A DNA stretch of 64,000 nucleotides from Gp6-AA40 sp035492455. GTDB taxonomy: Bacteria; Acidobacteriota; Vicinamibacteria; Vicinamibacterales; UBA2999. The position numbers were made by a program, and so were the translations under genes. This document shows positions 52,348 to 59,893 of this stretch, in pieces. The first letter of the stretch is position 1; every line of letters begins with the position of its first letter. The notes below the pieces were generated by a model, which saw only the letters and a program-made list of their open reading frames with translations, did not search any database and was not told the origin of the DNA. Location: the NCBI GenBank assembly GCA_035492455.1, contig DATJJE010000016.1:1-64000 (forward strand), in the 5' to 3' direction.

Positions 52348-53061
52348 TTACGATTGGAAGTCGAACGTCGCCGTGGACGTGTTGCTGTCGACACCGCCAG
52401 AATCCGTCGCGCGCACGTTCAGCTCGCAGCGATCGCCTTTCGCGGGCGCGCCGGCGCGGACTTTCAATGTCTTCGGATTCGGAATGCTCGCGCGCACCGT
52501 GCCGCCCGCGAAGTTGCCGCGGATGACACCCGCTTCAGGCTGGCCGGGCCCGCACGCGAGCAGGAACCAGACGTACGGCGTCGCGCTGAACGAGCCGCCC
52601 TGGTCCGAGGCGGTGAATTGCAGCTCGATCATCTCCTGCGCCGGGCGCGCGGACACGATTTTCAGGTTCGAGATGTTCGGCACGTGATCGGGAATCGAGA
52701 TGGTGACGGCTGGCGTGCGTCCGTTCTGCTGTACGGCGACGAGCATTCGTGGGCCGGGAGCCGCATCCTTCGCGACATCAATGGTGAACTCCCACCACAC
52801 CGATCCCTGATTCAGATCGCGTGAGGTCGTCTTCGTCACCGTGACGCCCTGCGAGGGCGTAATCTCGAGCTGCTGTACCGGATTGTTGCGGGCGAGCGCG
52901 ACGTGGAGGACGTTGGTCTGCCCGCGAACAAGCTGTGTCGGGAAGACGCTGCCCATGAAGACCGGACCCGACGGCTGCTGCGCGCGGCTCACGCGCGCGC
53001 CCGGCCCGAGCGCGAGCAGCAGCGCCGAAGCCGTGACGATGAGACGAGCCCTTGCATTCAT
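52348..53061 (-). CDS. Secreted protein of unknown function
   Basis: The 237-residue product has a signal peptide (MNARARLIVTASALLLALGPGARVSRAQ). Two beta-sandwich-like stretches follow, with ISIPDHVPNISNLKIVSA and GDRCELNVRATDSGGVDS. GGGAGG lies before ATG 53061. It shares an operon with 51617-52336. No family named. Confidence 0.68.
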   Translation of the reverse strand: MNARARLIVTASALLLALGPGARVSRAQQPSGPVFMGSVFPTQLVRGQTNVLHVALARNNPVQQLEITPSQGVTVTKTTSRDLNQGSVWWEFTIDVAKDAAPGPRMLVAVQQNGRTPAVTISIPDHVPNISNLKIVSARPAQEMIELQFTASDQGGSFSATPYVWFLLACGPGQPEAGVIRGNFAGGTVRASIPNPKTLKVRAGAPAKGDRCELNVRATDSGGVDSNTSTATFDFQS

Positions 53062-53109
53062 CGCGAACCTCCCCCGAGCGGATGCGCAAGTTATCATGAT
53101 TTCAACCCA

Positions 53110-54186
53110 ATGCGAATCATCTCAGTCAACGTCGGGCAGCCGCGCGAGGTCAGTGACGCGGCAGGCAACAAAGTCCTCACATCCATTTACAAATGTCCGG
53201 TCGCGGGCGCGGTACGTGTCGAAGGTATAAACGTCGAAGGTGACCGGCAGGCTGATCTCGTGAAGCACGGCGGCATGCGTCGTGCGGTCTACATGTACCC
53301 GGCGGAGCATTACCCCTACTGGCAAACGGAGCTGCCAGGAACCGAATTACCGTGGGGTGCATTCGGCGAAAATCTCACGAGTGAAGGGCTGCTCGAAGAC
53401 GACGTGCGGGTTGGCGATCGGTTGGGCATCGGCTCGGTCGAGCTCGTCGTCACGCGGCCGCGCAAGCCGTGCTACAAGCTGGCCATTCGACTCGGCCGCC
53501 GCGACATGGTCCAGCGGTTTCGCGACAGCGGTCGCAGCGGTTTCTATCTGAGCATCGCACACGCAGGCGAGCTGCACGCCGGCGACGCGGTCACGCGGAT
53601 TGAACAAGGCACCGGACAGACAATTCGCGAGCTGTTCGCGGACTTCAACGCCATGCAGACGCGCATCACGCTGCCGCGGCCCGATGCCGACGAGTTCAAT
53701 CCTGCGGTCGGTGGTTACATTCAGCGCGTGCCCGACGTCGACGACGCCGGCCGCGCGCTGGAGCGTCAGCGCGAGCAGGTTCTCGTGCGCCTTTCAGGCT
53801 TGAAGGGCGAGCGGGCGGCGTTCCGCTACGCGCCGGACAAATGGAGTGTCACCGAGACTGTCGGCCATCTTGCGGACTGCGAACGGATCCTTGCCTACCG
53901 CCTGCTGCGTATCGGACGCGCCGACGAGACGCCGCTGGCCGGCTACGACGACCCGAGCTACGTGCGAGTCGGCGCCTTCGAGCGGCGGCCGTTCAATGAC
54001 GTGCTCGAAGAGTGGGCCGCCGTGCGCAAGGCAACGATCCTGCTGGTGCGCGGCATGCCGTCGGAGGCCTGGACGCGGCGCGGACATGCCAACAATCACG
54101 TCGTCTCGGCGCGCGCGCTCGTCTACATCATCCTCGGCCACGTAGAGCATCACCTCGCCATGCTGACCGAGCGCTACCGCATCTGA
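53110..54186 (+). CDS. MOSC domain fused to DinB-like domain
   Basis: The 358-residue product has an N-terminal MOSC (YiiM-type) domain to about residue 175: VNVGQPREV, GVRVEGINVEGDRQADLVKHGG, VYMYPAEHY, AFGENLTSEG and RKPC121YKL with the MOSC Cys. From M182 a DinB domain follows: RITLPRPDADEFNP, TVGHLADCERI (H253) and LGHVEHHLAML (H344, H347/H348), the His set of DinB metal sites. Both domains are normally separate proteins and the join is in frame without a stop. MOSC members handle molybdenum-cofactor sulfur; DinB members often act as thiol-linked transferases. A functional link is possible. Confidence 0.85.
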   Translation: MRIISVNVGQPREVSDAAGNKVLTSIYKCPVAGAVRVEGINVEGDRQADLVKHGGMRRAVYMYPAEHYPYWQTELPGTELPWGAFGENLTSEGLLEDDVRVGDRLGIGSVELVVTRPRKPCYKLAIRLGRRDMVQRFRDSGRSGFYLSIAHAGELHAGDAVTRIEQGTGQTIRELFADFNAMQTRITLPRPDADEFNPAVGGYIQRVPDVDDAGRALERQREQVLVRLSGLKGERAAFRYAPDKWSVTETVGHLADCERILAYRLLRIGRADETPLAGYDDPSYVRVGAFERRPFNDVLEEWAAVRKATILLVRGMPSEAWTRRGHANNHVVSARALVYIILGHVEHHLAMLTERYRI

Positions 54187-54647
54187 GCGGCGAGATCGTT
54201 CCGAAATGACGCGACCCTTTCGGCCTTCGGCACATCCATGTTGTGAAGCACCGCGACGCGCCAGCCGTCGGCTTCCATCGTCATGACCAGCGCCATCAAT
54301 CCTTCGCGATCGGGCCACGGCTTGCCATGCACGTCGGAGGCGCCGTGCATGGTCCAGCGAATGGTGACGGATGCCACGTCGGGACGTACGAACCGGAGGC
54401 TCGTCACGTTCATGCGCGTGCTGCTGTCCCGGAACATCGTCGCCATGATGTGACGGTGCGTGCGGAGAATGGCGTCGCGGCCGATCGTCTCTATGCCGAA
54501 CACGTTGGTGAAGTTGGCGTCGGGCAGGAACATGTCCGTCCATGCCTCGGCATTGTGGGCATTCCATGCTTGCTCGAGCGCCGCGACAACCCCGTGAATG
54601 CCGGCGCTATCGGCCACTGGCGTCCCCCTGAACCGGAATGAGTCCAT
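54174..54647 (-). CDS. SnoaL/SgcJ-type NTF2-like protein
   Basis: The 157-residue product shows AALEQAWNAHNAEAWTDMFLPDANFTNVFG, GRDAILRTHRHIMATMF and VTIRWTMHGASDVHG, typical of the NTF2-like SgcJ/EcaC or SnoaL family. Members bind small hydrophobic molecules or catalyse cyclisation. It overlaps the MOSC-DinB stop and the cupin gene (54607). ATG 54647 is used; a GTG at 54617 would shorten the overlap with the cupin. Confidence 0.78.
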   Translation of the reverse strand: MDSFRFRGTPVADSAGIHGVVAALEQAWNAHNAEAWTDMFLPDANFTNVFGIETIGRDAILRTHRHIMATMFRDSSTRMNVTSLRFVRPDVASVTIRWTMHGASDVHGKPWPDREGLMALVMTMEADGWRVAVLHNMDVPKAERVASFRNDLAAQMR

Positions 54648-55059
54648 AGCGCAGCATGATGTCTCTGATCTTCTGCAGGTCCGGTTTGCCCGGCGCGTTC
54701 GCGACCTCGGCGACCTCTTCGAAATACCGCCGTGTGATCGAACCCGGTGTGAGCGTGACCAACCCGCGCGCGGTGGTGTCGTGCACGTTCTGCCAGCAGT
54801 GCACCATGCCGCGTGGAATGACGAGTGTTTCGCCGGGTCGCACTTCGACGGTCCGCTCGCCGACGGTGGAGGTGATGGTTCCTTCGAAACCGTAGACCGT
54901 TTCGTCCACGTCGCGATGGTAGTGCGCCGCCGGCACGCGCGCGTGCGGCGGAATGGTGAACTCGAACATCACAATGCTGTCAACGCCGTGCGAGTCATCG
55001 ACGAGGAACTTCAACTGCAGCTGGCCGACGCGGATGGTGCGGTCTGCGGTAACGGTCAT
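54607..55059 (-). CDS. Cupin domain protein
   Basis: The 150-residue product has cupin motif 1 (AAHYHRDVDETVYGFEGT) and motif 2 (PGETLVIPRGMVHCWQN) with the His-x-His...His metal set. It is divergent from the MarR gene, and both MarR operator-like palindromes lie between them. It may produce or remove the ligand sensed by the MarR protein. It overlaps the NTF2-like gene by 41 bp. Confidence 0.82.
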   Translation of the reverse strand: MTVTADRTIRVGQLQLKFLVDDSHGVDSIVMFEFTIPPHARVPAAHYHRDVDETVYGFEGTITSTVGERTVEVRPGETLVIPRGMVHCWQNVHDTTARGLVTLTPGSITRRYFEEVAEVANAPGKPDLQKIRDIMLRYGLIPVQGDASGR

Positions 55060-55078
55060 CGGTACGTCTCCTCAGCAT

Positions 55079-55121
55079 GTAAAGTCACTTTACAAGCGCA
55101 CCATTTGTAAAGTACCTTTAC
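55079..55121. promoter_or_regulatory. Probable MarR operator: tandem GTAAAGT palindromes
   Basis: GTAAAGTCACTTTAC (55079-55093) is a perfect 15-bp palindrome. GTAAAG-TAC-CTTTAC (55107-55121) is a second. Between them CTTTACAA (55088-55095) and TTGTAAAG (55105-55112) form a larger inverted pair, giving four alternating half-sites. They sit between the divergent cupin and MarR genes, 20 bp and 6 bp from the two starts, the expected place for autorepression. Confidence 0.82.
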
Positions 55122-55126
55122 GTGCG

Positions 55127-55567
55127 ATGTCAACCCCCCGCACGCCACCCCTCGTCGGCGCGCTGCTGCGGCTCGCCTCGCAGCGCGTGCGGCGGGAAAT
55201 GCTCGACGGCATCCGCGCGCGCGGATTCGAGGACCTGCAGGACGCGCACCTCCACGTGTTCCAATATCCTGGACCCGATGCGAAGCGACCGTCCGACCTG
55301 GCGCGACAGCTGCACATGTCGCGGCAGGCGGTGAACCACCTGCTTGCCCAGCTCGAGCATCTGGACTATCTGGAGCGCCGCGCAGGCGAAGGCGAGGATC
55401 GGCGGCGGGTGTATCTGACCGCGCGGGGGCACAAACTGGTGATCGCGATCCGAGCATCCGTGCGCGCCATCGAGCGTCGTTACGAGCGGGCGATCGGCGC
55501 CGACCGCTTCGGCATGTTCCTCGACGTGCTGCGGACCATCGTCCATACACCGGCCGATACTCGATGA
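55127..55567 (+). CDS. MarR family transcriptional regulator
   Basis: The 146-residue product carries a MarR winged helix: PSDLARQLHMSRQAVNHLLAQLEHLDYLERR, GEDRRRVYLTARGHKL. It starts 6 bp after a palindromic operator that flanks the divergent cupin gene. The ligand is unknown. Its stop overlaps the next ATG (ATGA at 55564), so the ABC ATPase downstream is probably under the same control. Confidence 0.9.
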   Translation: MSTPRTPPLVGALLRLASQRVRREMLDGIRARGFEDLQDAHLHVFQYPGPDAKRPSDLARQLHMSRQAVNHLLAQLEHLDYLERRAGEGEDRRRVYLTARGHKLVIAIRASVRAIERRYERAIGADRFGMFLDVLRTIVHTPADTR

Positions 55568-56388
55568 CCGCCTCTCGACCCGTCGTGGTATTCGACAACG
55601 TGACGCTCTCGTTCGACGAGCATCGCGTGCTCGATGGCGTCAGCTTCACCGTGCAGAAGGGGAGCATGGTGATGCTGCTCGGCGCGAGCGGCGCGGGCAA
55701 GTCTGTCGTCCTGAAGCTGATTCTCGGCCTGCTGCGCCCGGATGGCGGCGCCATCTATGTGAACGGCCAGCGCATCGACACGATGAAGGAAGACGACCTG
55801 CTCCGTGTTCGCGCCGACATGGGCATGGCGTTCCAGGAGATCGCGCTGTTCGATTCGCTGACCGTCAGCGAGAACGTCGGCTACCGTCTCGATCAGGAAA
55901 GCGATATTCCGGAAGACGAGGTGCAACGCCGCGTCGAAGAGGTGCTCGGCTTCGTCGGTCTGGCGGATTATCTCGAGCGCATGCCGTCCGAGCTATCCGG
56001 GGGTCAACGACGTCGTGTCGCCATCGCTCGTGCCATGGCGTCAAAGCCGGCGCTGCTGCTGCTCGATGATCCGACGACGGGACTCGATCCAATCACGGCG
56101 GTCGACATCAACGAGGAGATCGCCAAGCTGCGGGACCTGGAGGACGTCACGTCCGTCATGGTCACGCATCAGATCCGCGATGCGTTCTACATCGCCCAGC
56201 ATGAAGCCGTGCGCGGCGCCGACGGAGAGATCCGGTTTGAGCAGCGCGAGACGGCGGGCGCCGACAACGCCGATTTCATGGTGCTGCATCGCGGTCGCAT
56301 CGTCTTTCATGGGAGCGGGACGGAACTGCTGGCGTCGCAGGATCAGTACGTCAAGGAGTTTCTCTACATGACCCTCCCTCCGTGGTAG
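55564..56388 (+). CDS. ABC transporter ATP-binding protein, MlaF-like
   Basis: The 274-residue product has Walker A GASGAGKS (40-47), signature LSGGQ (144-148), Walker B LLLLDDP (D168) and the switch His202 (VMVTHQ). The arrangement resembles MlaF phospholipid-transport ATPases. The residue after the Walker B Asp is D169 rather than the usual catalytic Glu. No permease or MCE-domain gene is adjacent, so it may work with partners encoded elsewhere. It is translationally coupled to the MarR gene (ATGA). Confidence 0.87.
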   Translation: MTASRPVVVFDNVTLSFDEHRVLDGVSFTVQKGSMVMLLGASGAGKSVVLKLILGLLRPDGGAIYVNGQRIDTMKEDDLLRVRADMGMAFQEIALFDSLTVSENVGYRLDQESDIPEDEVQRRVEEVLGFVGLADYLERMPSELSGGQRRRVAIARAMASKPALLLLDDPTTGLDPITAVDINEEIAKLRDLEDVTSVMVTHQIRDAFYIAQHEAVRGADGEIRFEQRETAGADNADFMVLHRGRIVFHGSGTELLASQDQYVKEFLYMTLPPW

Positions 56389-56439
56389 GGCATTCGCACT
56401 TCGAGCGGTGCGATGGTGCGATGGTGCGGCGGTGCGATA

Positions 56440-56520
56440 GTGCGTCCGAAGGTGCGAGGTGCGACGGTTCCTAGGCGATTCACGTATGGCACCTAGCGCA
56501 CGTCGCACCTTCGGACGCAC
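56440..56520. repeat. Long inverted repeat with tandem GGTGCGA motifs
   Basis: GTGCGTCCGAAGGTGCGA (56440-56457) and TCGCACCTTCGGACGCAC (56503-56520) are 18-bp perfect inverted arms with a 45-nt loop. Upstream (56407-56439) GGTGCGAT-like units repeat in tandem. It lies between the ABC ATPase and the methyltransferase. A terminator role is possible, but the length and tandem units suggest a dispersed repeat. Confidence 0.55.
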
Positions 56521-56611
56521 CGTCGCACATTCGCACGTCGGCACGATCGCACCTTTCACGTTCGCGTGACCTGCTCTGTCCACCCCGTCGTCGTAGAATG
56601 GGCGCCATCCC

Positions 56612-57391
56612 GTGGCGCCCGTTCCCTACGACCTGTCCACACAAGATGCCGTCGCCTGGCTGCGCGAGCTGCCCAGCGAATCGGTCGATCTTGTCATCAC
56701 CGATCCCGCCTACGAATCGCTGGAGAAGCATCGCGCCGTCGGCACGACGACGCGGCTGAAACACAGCAAGGCGTCGAGCAACGACTGGTTCAAGATATTT
56801 CCGAACGCGCGCTTCGGCGAGCTGTTTCGCGAGGTCTTCCGCGTGCTCCGCAGGAATTCGCATTTTTATCTGCTGTGCGACGCCGAGACGATGTTCGTGG
56901 CGAAGCCGGAGGCGGAGCAGGCAGGGTTCAAGTTCTGGAAGCCGCTCGTCTGGGACAAGGTCACGATCGGCATGGGCTATCACTACCGCGCCCGCTACGA
57001 GCTGATCCTGTTCTTCGAGAAAGGGAAGCGGCGGCTGAGCGACCTCGGTGTCGCGGACATCATCACGGTGCCGCGCATCCGCGGTGGCTATCCGGCCGAG
57101 AAGCCACCGGAGGTTGCCGAGGTGTTGATTCGTCAAAGCTGCGAGGCGGGTGACCTGGTAATCGATCCGTTCATGGGCGGCGGAAGCGTCGGTATCGCGG
57201 CCGGGCGCCTGGGACGCCGGTTCGCGGGCAACGACCTGAATCCTGAAGCGGTGAAGATTGCGTCGCAGCGGTTGCGCGAGTTCGGCGACGGACGCGTGCC
57301 GCCGGAAATTCTCGCAATGCCGGAGGAGCAGCCTGATCTGCTCGACTACCTTGTCTCGCCGGACGCGGACGAAGGCGGACTATCCCAATGA
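56612..57391 (+). CDS. DNA methyltransferase (site-specific, beta class)
   Basis: The 259-residue product has the catalytic motif IV DPAY (31-34, in VDLVITDPAYESL) near the N-terminus and motif I (VIDPFMGGGSVG, D185-G191) near the C-terminus, the beta-class order of N6-adenine or N4-cytosine methyltransferases. A target-recognition region lies between. It starts at GTG 56612. Its stop overlaps a PD-(D/E)XK-like gene (57388), so the pair probably forms a restriction-modification system. Confidence 0.85.
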   Translation: MAPVPYDLSTQDAVAWLRELPSESVDLVITDPAYESLEKHRAVGTTTRLKHSKASSNDWFKIFPNARFGELFREVFRVLRRNSHFYLLCDAETMFVAKPEAEQAGFKFWKPLVWDKVTIGMGYHYRARYELILFFEKGKRRLSDLGVADIITVPRIRGGYPAEKPPEVAEVLIRQSCEAGDLVIDPFMGGGSVGIAAGRLGRRFAGNDLNPEAVKIASQRLREFGDGRVPPEILAMPEEQPDLLDYLVSPDADEGGLSQ

Positions 57392-57894
57392 AACAGATCG
57401 AGATTACCGATTTTCAGCCGAAGCTGCCGGGCGCCGCGCTGAAGATAACGGGAACCGATTACGCCAATCTCGTCGCTACGTACGTAGCCCGCCGGTTCGC
57501 GTTGCGGTCGTTGAAGGTGTATCGGGAAGTACGCATCGGCAAGACGATCATCGGCAAGAACCGATGCATCGACGTCTTCTGCGTCTCCGAAGACAGCAAC
57601 AAGGCGTTCGCCATCGAGTGCAAGTTCCAGGATAGCCAGGGAACGGTGGACGAGAAGATCCCGTACGCGCTCGACGATCTGCTGGCGTTGCCGATGACCG
57701 GTTGCATCGCTTACGCCGGCCAGGGATTCTCCGACGGGGTCCGTCACATGCTCGCCGCCTCGCGCCACGCCGCGTATTGCCTCCCCATCGAAGGTCAGAC
57801 GGAGATGACCGACGCGACTCGTGAGCTCGACCACATGCTTGCGGTTCATTTCGGCTGGTGGGATGTGTTGATCGAGAGGAAGAAGCCCGTTTAG
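57388..57894 (+). CDS. PD-(D/E)XK-like protein, candidate restriction endonuclease
   Basis: The 168-residue product contains D62VFCVSEDSNKAFAIE77CK79, the D...E-x-K of PD-(D/E)XK nucleases. A helix (YANLVATYVARRFALRS) precedes it. It overlaps the methyltransferase (ATGA at 57388). The pairing and small size suggest a minimal type II-like system, but no specificity can be read and an alternative repair role remains possible. Confidence 0.72.
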   Translation: MKQIEITDFQPKLPGAALKITGTDYANLVATYVARRFALRSLKVYREVRIGKTIIGKNRCIDVFCVSEDSNKAFAIECKFQDSQGTVDEKIPYALDDLLALPMTGCIAYAGQGFSDGVRHMLAASRHAAYCLPIEGQTEMTDATRELDHMLAVHFGWWDVLIERKKPV

Positions 57895-57920
57895 CAGGGT
57901 GGCAGGAGACAGGGGCCAGA

Positions 57921-58352
57921 GTGGACGTTGCCACGGCTATCGTGATCGATCGGCCTCCTGATGTCGTCGCGGCCTACGCGTCGAATCCCGACAACGTTCC
58001 GGCCTGGTACACGAACATCAAATCAGTTGAATGGCACACCGAGCGTCCGTTGCGCGTCGGCTCGAAGCTCGCGTTTGTGGCGCAGTTTCTTGGCAGGACG
58101 CTCGCCTACACCTATCAAATCATCGAGCTCGACGCGCGCCACCTGGTGATGCGCACCGCCGAAGGACCGTTCCCGATGGAAACGACGTACACGTGGGAAC
58201 CGGCGGGCGTCGGGAAGACGCGCATGACGCTGCGCAATCGTGGCACACCGGCGGGCTTCTCGAAGTTCGTGGCGCCCTTTATGGCCATGGCCGTCCGCCG
58301 CGCCAATCAGAAGGATCTCGCCCTCCTCAAGCAGCGGATGGAAGCCGGCTGA
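57921..58352 (+). CDS. SRPBCC (START-like) family protein
   Basis: The 143-residue product starts at GTG 57921 and reads VDVATAIVIDRPPDVVAAYASNPDNVPAWYTNIKSVEWHTE, LAYTYQIIELDARHLVMRTAEG and METTYTWEPAGVGKTRMTLRNRG, the SRPBCC pattern of hydrophobic-ligand binding proteins. Function unknown. It lies 26 bp after the nuclease-like gene and 20 bp before a TonB-family gene. Confidence 0.82.
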   Translation: MDVATAIVIDRPPDVVAAYASNPDNVPAWYTNIKSVEWHTERPLRVGSKLAFVAQFLGRTLAYTYQIIELDARHLVMRTAEGPFPMETTYTWEPAGVGKTRMTLRNRGTPAGFSKFVAPFMAMAVRRANQKDLALLKQRMEAG

Positions 58353-58372
58353 GCTCCGGGCCGCCTTCGCCA

Positions 58373-59050
58373 ATGGCGACGGCGTCCAAGTCGGATCCTG
58401 TTTTGCTGCCTGCAAAACGGGGGGTGGATACGGATCAGCTGCTCGCGCTCGGCCAACGGCAAATCATCCTGAACCCGGCACAGCGCCGCATTCGCAGCAG
58501 TGCGATTGCTGCTGCGGTCGCGCTCCACCTCATCGTTCTGCTTGCCATCGTCTATATGCCGCATCCCCAACCGGTGCGTGTCTCGGTGGCGCATGCGGGC
58601 GCCATCAGCGCATTCGTGAATGTGGCGACGCCGGTGGGAACGACGGGCGTGAAACCCGCGGCGCCGAAGCCCAAACCGAAGCCGGCGCCGACGGCGCCTG
58701 CCGTGATGCCGACCAAGATCGCGGATTCGGTCGCCGATTCAGCCGGCGCGCAGCAGGCGGAGGCCGTTGCGCAAGGCGGCCCGCTCGTGCGTCTGAGCAT
58801 GGGACAGGTCCATCTGATTCGGAAGGTCGAGCCCGAATATCCGGCGGCGATGATCCGCGCGCATCAGGATGGAACAGTAGTGCTCGACGCCGTCATCCAT
58901 CGTGACGGCACCATCGGAGACGTCAAGGTCCTGCAGTCTGTGAATCCCTTCTTCGACCGCGCCGCTATTGATGCGGTGAAGCGATGGCAGTACACGCCCA
59001 TCCCGTACGAAGGCGTTGTCACCGTCACGGTGAAGTTCAACCTGCGCTGA
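58373..59050 (+). CDS. TonB family protein
   Basis: The 225-residue product has a polar N-terminus, one transmembrane helix (AIAAAVALHLIVLLAIVYMP), a Pro/Lys/Ala-rich linker (PAAPKPKPKPAPTAPAV) and a C-terminal TonB domain (PEYPAAMIRAHQDGTVVLDAVIHRDGTIGDVKVLQSVNPFFDRAAIDAVKRWQYTP). It energises outer-membrane receptors in complex with ExbBD; no ExbBD gene lies here. It overlaps the convergent methyltransferase by 14 bp. Confidence 0.88.
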   Translation: MATASKSDPVLLPAKRGVDTDQLLALGQRQIILNPAQRRIRSSAIAAAVALHLIVLLAIVYMPHPQPVRVSVAHAGAISAFVNVATPVGTTGVKPAAPKPKPKPAPTAPAVMPTKIADSVADSAGAQQAEAVAQGGPLVRLSMGQVHLIRKVEPEYPAAMIRAHQDGTVVLDAVIHRDGTIGDVKVLQSVNPFFDRAAIDAVKRWQYTPIPYEGVVTVTVKFNLR

Positions 59051-59864
59051 CGCGCGCCGCTACAACCGGCACATGCCACACGCCATAGCCTGAGGGATCG
59101 CGAATCGTCGCGATCATGTCCTCGAAGTACGCGTTGAACTGCTCGCGGGTAATCGCCGTATGCTGCGCGATGGCGTCCGCGAACCCGTCGCGCCATGCTA
59201 CCCAGATTGCCGCTATCGTGTCGCGCGGCACGCGCACCGGATCGACGATGACGTAGTCGATGGTGATGTCGGTGAAACCGAGCCGGCGAAGAATGCCGTA
59301 CGTCTTGCGGCCGATGCGTAGATCCGTACCGATCGACTCACCGAACGCCCGTGGGCCGCGGTTCCAGAAGTCGTCGGGGTCGAGCTGCCGCGGCTCGAAG
59401 TTGATCATCAGGTAATCCTCGGCGATCAGATGCAGCCAGCCGCTGCGCTTCGTCACGCGTGCGAGCTCCGCGATGACGCGCTCAGGGTGCGGGATGGCCT
59501 GCAGCACGTGACGGCAGACGACGAGATCGAAGGTCCGGTCCGGCAGATCCAGCTCGAAGATGCTGCGGTGCTCGAAGCGGACGCGGTCGCCGAACGCTAC
59601 GGAGCGCGCACGTGCCCGTTCCAGATGCGCATCGATTACGTCGACGCCAAGCAGCCGCGCGCCAGGGAACGTCTGGGCCAGTCGCATCGAAATTTCCCCT
59701 GTGCCGCATCCCGCATCGAGGATGGAGGCGTCCGCCGGTAACCGATAGCGCGCGAAGAGCGGCTGCTCCTGCGGCCAGATGGCCTCGGCCTGCGCCGCGA
59801 GCGTCCGCACCATCGATTCGTCAGCCATCTCGCGCGCCTGCGGGTTGAGCGGATCGACCATCAC
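59037..59864 (-). CDS. SAM-dependent methyltransferase (class I)
   Basis: The 275-residue product has motif I ILDAGCGTGEISMRLAQ, then LLGVDVIDAHLERAR, FDLVVCRHVLQAIPHPERVIAELARVTK and LHLIAEDYLMINFE, the Rossmann-fold methyltransferase order. The substrate is unknown. It starts 29 bp from the divergent DUF2339 gene and converges with the TonB gene. Confidence 0.87.
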   Translation of the reverse strand: MMVDPLNPQAREMADESMVRTLAAQAEAIWPQEQPLFARYRLPADASILDAGCGTGEISMRLAQTFPGARLLGVDVIDAHLERARARSVAFGDRVRFEHRSIFELDLPDRTFDLVVCRHVLQAIPHPERVIAELARVTKRSGWLHLIAEDYLMINFEPRQLDPDDFWNRGPRAFGESIGTDLRIGRKTYGILRRLGFTDITIDYVIVDPVRVPRDTIAAIWVAWRDGFADAIAQHTAITREQFNAYFEDMIATIRDPSGYGVWHVPVVAARVSAG

Positions 59865-59893
59865 GCTATTGTCCTACGCGATAATGGCCGCCA

